Source of the DNA: Lachnospiraceae bacterium
GTDB lineage: Bacteria > Bacillota > Clostridia > Lachnospirales > Lachnospiraceae
Reading direction: 5' to 3'
Assembly: GCA_009911195.1 (NCBI GenBank)
Contig: QXWV01000002.1
Span: 1 to 64,000 of the forward strand
DNA: 64,000 nt
This document shows positions 26,895 to 35,006 of this stretch, in pieces. Under the pieces are notes generated by a model. That model was given only the letters and a program-made list of their open reading frames with translations. It did not search any database and was not told the origin of the DNA. The position numbers and the translations under genes are program-made. Every line of letters begins with the position of its first letter. Positions within the stretch are counted from its first letter, which is position 1.

Positions 26895-28262
26895 TTACCC
26901 CCTGGAAAGCTGTATAATAGTTTCCATATCCTTAATCAGTTCCTTGGAATAATTTTCTGCTTCTCTGTAGATGCTTTCCGCCCTCGCATAATCTTCATTT
27001 TTCAAGGCATCCATAACCTCTCCGCCATACTGATGGAACTTCTGGTGTTTAGGTCCAAGCGCTTCCCAGATTGGCTTCACTCCCGGTATTGCCGGATTCA
27101 TGGCATAGTAAAAATGCCCAAACCCACATTTTGCCGAATTTAACTGCAAAGGTATAATCGACTTCTTATCTACCATTTTCTTCAGATTGCCAAGCCATGT
27201 CCTATGCGCATTGATAGCATTGCTCAAATACTTGGCAAACTCCTGGTTCTCCAAATGGTAGAAAGCATCTTCTGTCATATCCCCCATTTGCTTTACCGCG
27301 TCATCCAATGTATGCTCTATTACTTCCACCGGTTCCACCGCTTTTTTCAATTGCTTGCTTACATCGCGCATCACTAACGTGTTATTTTTCAACTGATTTT
27401 CCATTTCGGCCATAGAGCTGCTGATTTCTTCGCTAACCGCCGCAAGGGAACTGATGGATTCATCCACCTTGGATACATGGGATTGATTCTCATTATTTAT
27501 TTCCCATACATTCCCTATCCGCTCCGTCATATCGCCTAAGGCATCAATGGTACTTGTAGCACTCCTCGTGCTCTTCTGGGACGCTTCCTTTATGCCTTCC
27601 ACAAAGCTTCCCATATCTCCTGTCAGCTTCTGGGTCTGCTCTGCCAGTCCGCGTATTTCATCCGCCACAATTGCAAAGCCTTTACCCGCTTCCCCGGCTC
27701 TGGCAGCCTCTATGGAAGCATTTAACGCCAATAGGTTCGTTTGCATCGATATAGCATCTATCCCTGCAATGACCTCATTCATTTGATTAATTACTTCAAA
27801 CAGCTCATTCATATCCTTTTGCATTTCCTGGGAAATCTCAATGGTCTGCCGAGACAACTCTTTTATTGTTGTCAGTTCGTCCTGTCCCGCTTCTATTTTC
27901 TTATATACTTCGCTCATCTCTTCCGAAACGTGAATAATCGTATTCGTCAACTCTTCCTGCTGATTATTCGCTCTTCCATCAGAAGCAGATGAACCGTCCA
28001 CCGCACCGAAAATAGACTCCGTAGCCGCAGCCACGCTGCGGGATATCTGCATAATCTGTTCGGTATGATGCTGCATTGTTAAATCAAGGGAACTAATCAG
28101 CATCACTGCCTGAATATTTTTATCCAGCACCTCAGTAAACTGTTTCCTCCCGCTGGATAATCTTTTGTACATCCCTCCTAGTTCCGGTGTCTGAGAGTAA
28201 TCCGCATCCTTCATCTCCGAAACTGCTTTCATAAGTACCGTTTTTTTCTTTCCAAATGCCAT
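26895..28262 (-). CDS. Soluble methyl-accepting chemotaxis protein with CZB domain
   Basis: Cytoplasmic chemoreceptor-like protein of 455 residues with no membrane segment. A long coiled-coil signalling domain contains the highly conserved hairpin tip ([20 protein letters not shown], then [10 protein letters not shown]), through which it would bind CheA/CheW. The C-terminus is a chemoreceptor zinc-binding (CZB) domain: His in [10 protein letters not shown], Cys-Gly-Phe-Gly in KCGFGHFYY, and His residues in [11 protein letters not shown], the expected zinc ligands. CZB receptors are known to sense zinc or oxidants such as hypochlorite. No che or flagellar gene is in the window. Confidence 0.93.
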   Translation of the reverse strand: MAFGKKKTVLMKAVSEMKDADYSQTPELGGMYKRLSSGRKQFTEVLDKNIQAVMLISSLDLTMQHHTEQIMQISRSVAAATESIFGAVDGSSASDGRANNQQEELTNTIIHVSEEMSEVYKKIEAGQDELTTIKELSRQTIEISQEMQKDMNELFEVINQMNEVIAGIDAISMQTNLLALNASIEAARAGEAGKGFAIVADEIRGLAEQTQKLTGDMGSFVEGIKEASQKSTRSATSTIDALGDMTERIGNVWEINNENQSHVSKVDESISSLAAVSEEISSSMAEMENQLKNNTLVMRDVSKQLKKAVEPVEVIEHTLDDAVKQMGDMTEDAFYHLENQEFAKYLSNAINAHRTWLGNLKKMVDKKSIIPLQLNSAKCGFGHFYYAMNPAIPGVKPIWEALGPKHQKFHQYGGEVMDALKNEDYARAESIYREAENYSKELIKDMETIIQLSRG

Positions 28263-28408
28263 CTACTCATCCTCATTTTCTCATATTGACCGAATCCCCA
28301 GCCGGCAAAATACCAGCAAAGGAATCCATGGCCTTCCTCTATAGTTTTCACCAAATCGCAAAATATGTCAATACCTTTTCTGTTTTTCCTTATATTTTTA
28401 TTCCATTT

Positions 28409-29824
28409 CTATTTTAATCCCAGAAATTCTTCATAGATATCGCAAACCTGTTTTGCCATGCTTAATTCAGGCATCTCACAGAATATGCGGATAAGGGGTT
28501 CTGTCCCGGAAAATCTGCCAATCACCCAGCCGCCATTTTTAAAGTATACCTTACTGCCATCTAAATAGGAAACCCTGTCTATTTCATATGGAAGCTCCGG
28601 CAGCTTCTTTTCTTCCATGAGCTGTTTATACATTTTCTCCTTCTTTTCCTGGTTAAACTTATAATCTCTTTCTTCCATGAAGATGAAACCGCACTCCTCT
28701 TCAATCTCCTTGTAAATCCGAGATAATTTCTTTCCTGTCACGGCAATCATTTCCACCAGCAGAGCAGCAGCATAAATGCCGTCCTTCCCGTTAATATGCC
28801 CAAGTACTGTCAGGCCCCCCGATGATTCCCCGCCGATAATCGCCTCTGTCTCATTCATCTTCGCAGAAATATGTTTAAATCCAACCGGAACTTCGTAACA
28901 CTTTTGCCCGAATTTATCCGCTACCTTATCTAGCATATGAGTTGTTGCAATATTTCGTACCACCGGGCCTTTCCATCCTTTATATTTCACCAGATAATAG
29001 TAAAGCAGTACCAATATATCATTGGGATGCAGGAAACGCCCTGTGTCGTCGATTACCCCAATCCTGTCCGCATCCCCATCCGTAGCGATTCCGATATCCG
29101 CCTTATAGTCGATAACTGCATTCTGGAGAGGACGGAGCGTCGCCGCATTAGGCGCAGGCAGTTTTCCGCCAAAAAGTGTGTCATGCCTGTCATGGATTAC
29201 CGTCAGCTCGCATCTGGCCGTATGAAGTATTGTTGCCAAAGAAGTTTCACTAACACCGTACAGAGGGTCCAGCACTACCTTCAGCCCCTTTGCCCTTATA
29301 GCATCCATATTTACCGCGGATATAATATTATCCAAATATTCATTTAAAGGATAAATTTCTTTAATCAGCCCGGAATCCACTGCCTTTTCATATTCCATCC
29401 CCTGGACGGATTCCGTTTCTGTATTTGCTATATACCGCTCTATGTCCTCTGTCTGCTTTTCATCCGCATCCCTGCCACCTGCAGTAAATACTTTAATTCC
29501 GTTATAAACGGCCGGGTTATGGCTGGCCGTAACCATCATTCCATAAGGGAATCCATGTTTCATCACATAAAACATAATTAACGGGGTCGGTGAGGATTTA
29601 TTAATCAGATAAGCAGTAACCCCTTCTGCCGCAAACACCTCTCCTGCCCACTGCATCGCTTCCTTTGCCAGGAATCTCCTGTCATAGCCGATTACAATCC
29701 CTTTATCTGCTTTCCCCTCCGCTTTCATCTTGTCGCACAAGGCTTTGGACAATAACTGAATATTTGCCTTCGTGAACTCATCCCCTATTATTGCTCTCCA
29801 ACCTCCGGTACCAAATTTAATCAT
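28409..29824 (-). CDS. Phosphoglucomutase/phosphomannomutase family enzyme
   Basis: Alpha-D-phosphohexomutase, 471 residues, moving phosphate between C1 and C6 of a hexose phosphate. Catalytic Ser101 is in MMVTASHNPAVYNG, the metal loop is ATDGDADRIGVID, the sugar-binding loop is GGESSGGL, and the C-terminal phosphate loop is RFSGTEPLIRIF. It begins MIKFGTGGWRAIIG, as in the subgroup of shorter bacterial mutases. The start at 29824 follows AAGGAAGG. An in-frame extension to 29875 is not supported. It lies 52 bp downstream of uraA in the same direction. Which hexose it prefers cannot be read. Confidence 0.93.
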   Translation of the reverse strand: MIKFGTGGWRAIIGDEFTKANIQLLSKALCDKMKAEGKADKGIVIGYDRRFLAKEAMQWAGEVFAAEGVTAYLINKSSPTPLIMFYVMKHGFPYGMMVTASHNPAVYNGIKVFTAGGRDADEKQTEDIERYIANTETESVQGMEYEKAVDSGLIKEIYPLNEYLDNIISAVNMDAIRAKGLKVVLDPLYGVSETSLATILHTARCELTVIHDRHDTLFGGKLPAPNAATLRPLQNAVIDYKADIGIATDGDADRIGVIDDTGRFLHPNDILVLLYYYLVKYKGWKGPVVRNIATTHMLDKVADKFGQKCYEVPVGFKHISAKMNETEAIIGGESSGGLTVLGHINGKDGIYAAALLVEMIAVTGKKLSRIYKEIEEECGFIFMEERDYKFNQEKKEKMYKQLMEEKKLPELPYEIDRVSYLDGSKVYFKNGGWVIGRFSGTEPLIRIFCEMPELSMAKQVCDIYEEFLGLK

Positions 29825-29876
29825 TTGCTTTACCTTCCTTTCTAACCAAGGCTTTTCCCCAGTTCCTTCTATCATT

Positions 29877-31253
29877 TTATCTTTTCGCTGTTTTCCTCAC
29901 ACCGCTCATGTCCACACAAGTATCCGACGGCACATCTTCATCAAAAGTATAGTCTTTACCCGGCAAAACCGCATTTAAAATAATTCCCGTAAGAGCCCCT
30001 ACCGCAAGCCCGGACAAATTGATGGCAATGCCCCCTATATGGAATGTCACCGCCGCATTGTTGCTGAAATTTATCCCAATCGAAAGCACCAGAATCAATG
30101 CCGCAATAATTACGTTCCTGCTCTTGGAAAAGTCCACCTGGTTTTCCACCACATTACGGACGCCTACTGCCGAAATCATACCGTAAAGCACTAAAGAGAC
30201 ACCCCCAAGCGTTGCCGTAGGCATAACGGAAATCACCGCCGCCACTTTCGGGGAAAAGGAAAACAGGATGGCAAACCCTGCCGCAATGCGGATTACCATG
30301 GGGTCATATACTTTCGTCAATGAAAGGACGCCTGTATTCTCCCCATAAGTTGTATTCGCCGGTGCACCGAACAAAGAAGCGAGAACCGTTGCCACCCCAT
30401 CCCCACAAAGCGTCCGGTGCAGCCCCGGGTCTTTGATATAATTTTTCCCTACTGTGGAAGAAATTGCAGACATATCGCCGATATGCTCTACCATGGTCGC
30501 AAGGGCAATCGGCATAATCGTTATCACCGAAGTAACGAGAAGTGAAATATCAGGCTCTTGGAAAACCGCAAATACCGTCCTCTCCCAAACAAAGGGAAGC
30601 CCAATCCAGGACGCCTCTTTCACCAGTGTAAAATCCACATTCCCTGTAATGGCAGCTACCAGGTAGGAGCCTACCACCCCGAGAATAATCGGCACGATTT
30701 TTATCATGCCTTTCCCCCAAATATTACATATCACCACAATCGCAATCGCCACAATCGCAATCCACCAGTTCGCCTCGCAGTTATTGATTGCGGACTGGGA
30801 AAGGTTCAGGCCAATCGCTATAATAATCGGCCCGGTCACAATCGGTGGGAAGTATTTCATAACCCTTCCTGTGCCAAAGGCTTTAATCAGTGCCGCCAAA
30901 ATCAAATATAACAGCCCTGAACAGGCAACGCCAAAACATGCATAAGGGAGCAGTTGCGCCTCACCGTTAGGGGCAATTGCCCAATATCCCGCAAGATATG
31001 CAAAGGACGAACCCAAAAATGCAGGAACCCTGCCTTTTGCCAGGAAATGGAACAGCAATGTTCCCAGGCCGGCAAACAGCAGTGTTGTGGAAACGCTCAG
31101 GCCGGTCAATGCCGGAACGAGCACTGTAGCCCCGAACATCGCAAACATATGCTGAATCCCCAGAATCAGCATCTTAGACACACCAAGCTGTCTGGCATCG
31201 AAAATGCCTTCCTCACCAATAGCAGCGGCCGCCTTTTGATAGTTTTTACTCAT
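29877..31253 (-). CDS. uraA: Uracil permease (nucleobase:cation symporter-2)
   Basis: Membrane transporter of the NCS2/NAT family with about 12-14 helices, 458 residues. The start region ILGIQHMFAMFGATVLVPAL and the segments GVPAFLGSSFAYLAG-like (here RVPAFLGSSFAYLAG), VEHIGDMSAIS and PANTTYGENTGVLSLTKVYD are the signature pieces of UraA, including the Glu residues that bind uracil and protons. The start at 31253 follows GGAGGGATATAGG. A hairpin lies in its leader (31270-31301). The PfkB kinase gene upstream has the same direction but is 166 bp away. Confidence 0.93.
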   Translation of the reverse strand: MSKNYQKAAAAIGEEGIFDARQLGVSKMLILGIQHMFAMFGATVLVPALTGLSVSTTLLFAGLGTLLFHFLAKGRVPAFLGSSFAYLAGYWAIAPNGEAQLLPYACFGVACSGLLYLILAALIKAFGTGRVMKYFPPIVTGPIIIAIGLNLSQSAINNCEANWWIAIVAIAIVVICNIWGKGMIKIVPIILGVVGSYLVAAITGNVDFTLVKEASWIGLPFVWERTVFAVFQEPDISLLVTSVITIMPIALATMVEHIGDMSAISSTVGKNYIKDPGLHRTLCGDGVATVLASLFGAPANTTYGENTGVLSLTKVYDPMVIRIAAGFAILFSFSPKVAAVISVMPTATLGGVSLVLYGMISAVGVRNVVENQVDFSKSRNVIIAALILVLSIGINFSNNAAVTFHIGGIAINLSGLAVGALTGIILNAVLPGKDYTFDEDVPSDTCVDMSGVRKTAKR

Positions 31254-31269
31254 CCTATATCCCTCCATA

Positions 31270-31301
31270 TGGCCAACGCCGCGAAAATCTAGGCATTGGC
31301 A
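31270..31301 (-). promoter_or_regulatory. Hairpin in the uraA leader
   Basis: TGCCAATGCC and GGCGTTGGCCA pair across a loop of about 11 nt, starting 17 bases before the uraA start codon and next to its ribosome site. TTGACG with TATAAT further upstream (about 31315-31350) is poorly spaced (13 bases). The PyrR-binding consensus was not seen. Confidence 0.4.
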
Positions 31302-31419
31302 TGAATACTGTCTTTTCTATCTTATTATAAACAGTGAAACCACGTCAAGGTGATTTTCGTCCAAAACACGGAAACGTGGGAATCCGGCATTACTGTGAAA
31401 GCATCTTGGCCATTGCCGC

Positions 31420-32337
31420 CTATCTTCCATCCCGCCATATCAAGTTCCTCCAGCGCCCAATCTCCTCCTCCGTCATAAAGCCGCTGGAAGTTCCTGTAAA
31501 ACCTATTTTATAGGAAGCAAACAGAAGCGCATTCTTCACTGCAAACACGGAATCCTTCGTTTTATTATAAAAGTGGAGGAAACAGGAAAACAAGGCATTC
31601 CCAGCCCCTACTGTATTGACAGTCTTATGGGTTTTTACCGTATCATAATGGGCAATGATATTTTTATTTTTATCATACAAAATAAGACCTGCAGCCCCCT
31701 GCCCCAAAAGAATGATTTCAGGCCGGTATTTTACCGCCAGTTCCTTTACAAAATCATAAGGTTCTGCCCGCAAATTGTCATCGCTGATATAAATAATATC
31801 CGCCCCTTTTAAGAAATCTTCGTTAAAGCAGACCTTCTCTTCTTTATACTCCCTGATATTCACTGCCACTGGCTTACGCAGCTCTTTTCCTATGGACATC
31901 AACGGCCGGCAGAAATTGGCATTGGATACCATCAGTATCTCTGCCCTGGCCGCCCTTTCACGGAACAAATCCAGGTCATACTCCACGTATCGGATATCCT
32001 TTATATCTTCAAAAATCTGCTGTTTGCGGTTCTCGTCATAAAGGACTACCGCGGTAGGCGTACACGCCAGCCTTGGAAGGACATAATCCGTCACCAGTTT
32101 TACCTCGCATCCCGGGGGATTGATAATCCCCATGCTTTCCCCATGCCCTACCATAGTCAGCAAGTCCACCGAATTCCCCAACCATTTCAGAGCCAAAGAT
32201 TCATTATAGGCATCCCCTCCCATGCTGTTAAAAATGGAATCCGGCTTTCCGGTAATGTGCGCATATTCTATTGGAATCCTGTCCACCTTTACGATTGTCT
32301 CCCGCTGCACAATACCGGCCACTAAGAATTTCCCCAT
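31420..32337 (-). CDS. PfkB-family carbohydrate kinase with altered catalytic motif
   Basis: Ribokinase-fold protein, 305 residues. The N-terminal fold (KFLVAGIVQRETIVKVDRIP), the Gly-Gly motif (NSMGGDAYNESLALKWLG) and the C-terminal nucleotide-binding region are present. The PfkB signature normally reads DTxGAGDxF, its second Asp being the catalytic base. Here it is NTVGAGNALF, so both Asp are Asn. The start at 32337 follows GAGGAG by eight bases. The neighbour is uraA, which suggests but does not prove a nucleoside as substrate. It may be inactive, a binding protein, or use another base. Confidence 0.85.
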   Translation of the reverse strand: MGKFLVAGIVQRETIVKVDRIPIEYAHITGKPDSIFNSMGGDAYNESLALKWLGNSVDLLTMVGHGESMGIINPPGCEVKLVTDYVLPRLACTPTAVVLYDENRKQQIFEDIKDIRYVEYDLDLFRERAARAEILMVSNANFCRPLMSIGKELRKPVAVNIREYKEEKVCFNEDFLKGADIIYISDDNLRAEPYDFVKELAVKYRPEIILLGQGAAGLILYDKNKNIIAHYDTVKTHKTVNTVGAGNALFSCFLHFYNKTKDSVFAVKNALLFASYKIGFTGTSSGFMTEEEIGRWRNLIWRDGR

Positions 32338-32487
32338 AGACTTTCTCCTCTTCCCCCTGCCCCTTATCATGGCAGCGAAACTTCCCCCTGGGATGCTTCT
32401 ATGTAACATTAACCGCATCCCAACGGTTACCCCTTTATTATATACCAGAACTATCTGTCTGCACAGAACATTTTGAAAGGAAGTCCA

Positions 32488-32771
32488 CCACGGAAATCAA
32501 TTTTCATGGGTGGCGCAGCAGGCCGGGCGTTTGACCTATGCAGGATTCGGTTTTAAGGCTATTGATAAAAAGCATACCCAGGGAAAAGCCGCCATGGATG
32601 GCGGTTTTAGGAAGCATGGGCATGGATGCCCGTTGCTTCCGCCCCGTCCGGAAAGCAAAGCGTTTCTCCATTTCATTAGTGAAATCTGCTTTTTATCTTA
32701 GCCGCAAAACCGAATCCTGCATAGGTCAAACGCCCGGCCTGCTGCGCCACCCATGAAAATGATTTCCGTGG
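32488..32771. repeat. 284-bp palindromic element with 66-bp arms
   Basis: The left arm 32488-32554 and right arm 32706-32771 are inverted copies that differ by a single one-base indel. They begin CCACGGAAATC and end GGATTCGGTTTT at the loop. The 151-bp loop holds more hairpins: AAAGCCGCCA-TGGA-TGGCGGTTTT, GGAAGCATGGGCA-TGGA-TGCCCGTTGCTTCC, and ATTTCATTAGTGAAAT. No open frame is present. It is the full-length member of a family with pieces at 16454-16559 and 17541-17585, and possibly 42283-42300. It fills most of the 535-bp gap between the divergent PfkB and DUF6062 genes. The remainder shows only the DUF6062 ribosome site. Confidence 0.92.
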
Positions 32772-32872
32772 GAAGTCCATATTCCCCATTTATTCCTTGC
32801 CCCTTTTCATGTATAATAAAAGAAAACCGCTGTCCGGCTATCTGCATGCGGCAGCGACCGGAGGATTGATAT

Positions 32873-33634
32873 ATGAAGGAAAAACTATACACGATACCCC
32901 TAAACGATGCGATAAACGCCAATGACGAATGCCCTTTCTGCTTTATTGAAAGAAATGTGGAGCAGGATTTGCTGGATTTCGTACTGGGCTCCGGCTCCTC
33001 TTATATGGAAAGCGATGTGCGGGAAGCCACCGACAAAGCCGGATTTTGCAGGAATCATTTCAAAAAAATGTTTGACTACGGCAATACCCTTGGCAATGGC
33101 TGGATTTTAAAAACCCACTTTGAACATATGAACCGGGAAATGAAAGCCCAGTTTAAAGCCTTCTCCCCGCAAAAGACGCCCCTTATGGGCAAATTCAAAA
33201 GGAATGCCGCCCAGCCAAACCCTATCGGCCTCTGGGTAGATGAACAGGAAAAGTCCTGTTATATCTGTAACCGTTTTGCCGACACCTATGCCCGCTATCT
33301 GGACACATTTTTTGTTATGTATAAAAAAGACGAAGATTTCCGCAGGAAAATCAAAACGGGCAAGGGCTTCTGTCTCCCCCATTTTGGAGATTTATGTGAA
33401 TCTGCTGAAATAAAACTGAATGACAAAGAAAAAGCAGAATTTTATCCCATGCTTTTTACGCTGATGGAAGAAAATATGCAGCGGATATCCGATGACGTTT
33501 CATGGCTGGTGGAAAAATTCGACTACCGCAACCAAAACGCCGACTGGAAAAATTCCAAAGATGCTGTACAAAGAGGAATGCAGAAGCTCTCCGGCGGATA
33601 TCCTGCCGATGACCCATATAAAATGAATAAATAA
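32873..33634 (+). CDS. DUF6062 family protein, cysteine-rich
   Basis: Conserved protein of unknown function, 253 residues, soluble by sequence. It shows two similar halves, each with a CxxC and a later C-x-x-H: CPFCFIERN then FCRNHFKKMF, and CYICNRF then FCLPHFGDL. This spacing suggests two metal (zinc) sites, by inference. The start follows GGAGGATTGATAT. It faces the TetR gene, with 17 bp between the two stops. Confidence 0.82.
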   Translation: MKEKLYTIPLNDAINANDECPFCFIERNVEQDLLDFVLGSGSSYMESDVREATDKAGFCRNHFKKMFDYGNTLGNGWILKTHFEHMNREMKAQFKAFSPQKTPLMGKFKRNAAQPNPIGLWVDEQEKSCYICNRFADTYARYLDTFFVMYKKDEDFRRKIKTGKGFCLPHFGDLCESAEIKLNDKEKAEFYPMLFTLMEENMQRISDDVSWLVEKFDYRNQNADWKNSKDAVQRGMQKLSGGYPADDPYKMNK

Positions 33635-33651
33635 AAACCGGATATAAATCA

Positions 33652-34251
33652 TTACCGGTAAGTCAGTTTTTTCAGCATGAGGAGGTAAGAATTTATCTCC
33701 TCATACATGATGTCCGGATGAAATGAATTTTCCAGGAAACGGTCCTCCATCATCCCCCGGAGCGTATATTCGATTAACTGGTTCAATTTTTCCAGTTTAA
33801 CCTCCGGCTTAAACCGGGATGTGTCCGCCCCCTTCATCATGGCCTCCAGTGCCTCCGGGATGACATTTTTCTTTTCTTCTGTCGCATATAATGCCTCCGC
33901 CACGTCTTCAAAGCGGATACTATCAAGGAAAAGCTGCATATAAGGATATTTTTTCAGCACCTGCATCTTCGCGGCTTCCCGCCGCTTGAGCAATTCAAAA
34001 AAGTCTTCCTCCCCTCCTCCACAGCCGGATAGCTCCAATACCATAAACCGCACGCTATAATTATACAAAAAAGTATACAGCCCTAATTTATTTTCAAAAT
34101 AGTGGAACAGTAGCCCTTTGCTAATTCCTGCCTCCGCCACCATATCATCGGTGCTGGCATGCCGATACCCATTTTTTGCAAAAATTTTCAGGGCCGCATT
34201 AATCATCCTATCCTGTTTTTCCTTTTTTAAATCAAAAAATTTCTCGTTCAT
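33652..34251 (-). CDS. TetR-family transcriptional regulator
   Basis: DNA-binding repressor, 199 residues. The N-terminal domain has the TetR pattern: ALKIFAKNGYRHASTDDMVA, then EAGISKGLLFHYFENKLGLY. The C-terminal helical ligand domain is not informative. A near-palindrome at 34296-34313 lies about 45 bp upstream of its start and could be its own operator. The neighbouring divergent gene at 34453 may also be a target. Confidence 0.92.
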   Translation of the reverse strand: MNEKFFDLKKEKQDRMINAALKIFAKNGYRHASTDDMVAEAGISKGLLFHYFENKLGLYTFLYNYSVRFMVLELSGCGGGEEDFFELLKRREAAKMQVLKKYPYMQLFLDSIRFEDVAEALYATEEKKNVIPEALEAMMKGADTSRFKPEVKLEKLNQLIEYTLRGMMEDRFLENSFHPDIMYEEINSYLLMLKKLTYR

Positions 34252-34295
34252 GTATTTCCCTTTTCATTCTTCTGTTTTCCTGCCTGCCATTGACT

Positions 34296-34313
34296 TTATA
34301 AGTCGGACTTAAA
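34296..34313. promoter_or_regulatory. Candidate operator of the TetR regulator
   Basis: ATAAGTCGGACTTAAATA holds the perfect 11-bp palindrome AAGTCGGACTT (34300-34310), with AT-rich flanks that extend the symmetry. Size and position upstream of the tetR-type gene fit an autoregulatory operator. The assignment is by position only. Confidence 0.5.
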
Positions 34314-34452
34314 TATAACATATTTTCCATGGGCATACAACAAAAAAATTCGGCACAAAAAATAATCCAATTTTTTATACATAATCCCTTTTCAATTTGA
34401 GAAAATAGTATTAATATATTCCTATAACCGTAAAATTGAAAGGAGTACATGT

Positions 34453-34881
34453 ATGGCTAAAAAATTCGGTAAATTTTTAATGTTTTCTGCACTCGCCGGT
34501 GCGGCGGCGGTAAGCGCTTACTATTATTTACAGAATAAGAATTCTTCCCAGTCCGATGATATGGATGACGATGATGATTTTGACAATTTCAATGATGATT
34601 TGGAGGATGACGAAGAGGAGGATGACGCTTCCCGCAACTATGTTTCGCTGGATTTGGAGAAAGCGGAAACAGCCGTTTCCGATGCTGCAAAGGATGTAAA
34701 GGACGCTGCAGAAGCTGCAAAGGATGCTGCAGAAGCTGCCGCTAAGGAAGCAAAAGAAAACATCTCGGAAGCTACTGAAGCTGCAAAAGATGCTGCAAAA
34801 GAAGTAGCGGCAACTGCCGAAGCAAAAGTGGAAGAGTTCTTCGATGATGATGACGATGACAATTCTGCCGATTCTATCTAA
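34453..34881 (+). CDS. Acidic, alanine-rich protein with N-terminal membrane segment
   Basis: 142 residues. Residues about 8-27 (FLMFSALAGAAAVSAYYYL) form one hydrophobic segment that could be a membrane anchor, as in YtxH-type proteins. It is followed by a run of Asp/Glu (about 36-58), then an amphipathic region of repeated AAKDA/AAEAAK units (about 75-125), and a second Asp run at the end. The repeats look like the 11-residue helix repeats of LEA/apolipoprotein-like proteins. The function is unknown. Membrane or envelope stress protection is only a guess. The ribosome site AAAGGAG is seven bases upstream. Confidence 0.8.
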   Translation: MAKKFGKFLMFSALAGAAAVSAYYYLQNKNSSQSDDMDDDDDFDNFNDDLEDDEEEDDASRNYVSLDLEKAETAVSDAAKDVKDAAEAAKDAAEAAAKEAKENISEATEAAKDAAKEVAATAEAKVEEFFDDDDDDNSADSI

Positions 34882-34908
34882 AAGTATCTTCGGCACTTCA
34901 GTTTGATG

Positions 34909-34928
34909 CCCCGCTGCTTGCAGCGGGG
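34909..34928 (+). terminator. Intrinsic terminator
   Basis: CCCCGCTG-CTTG-CAGCGGGG followed by TTGTTAACTTT, 27 bp after the stop of the acidic protein gene. The T-run is interrupted. Confidence 0.7.
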
Positions 34929-34944
34929 TTGTTAACTTTGTCCG

Positions 34945-34971
34945 GCCAGGGCTTTTGACACCCGAATCCTA
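34945..34971. repeat. 27-bp copy of the end of the 25510 palindrome
   Basis: GCCAGGGCTTTTGACACCCG plus AATCCTA is identical to 25715-25741. Here it stands alone, between a terminator and the end of the MocR gene. It looks like a remnant of the same element after deletion of the rest. Confidence 0.75.
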
Positions 34972-35006
34972 TAATATAAAAAATACTTTGTGGCGGCACA
35001 AATAGT

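Noticed and set aside
34945-34975. Promoter TTGACA...TATAAT in the repeat tail
   Set aside because: Both hexamers are present but only 9 bases apart, far too close for a sigma-A promoter. Better read as part of the repeated end.
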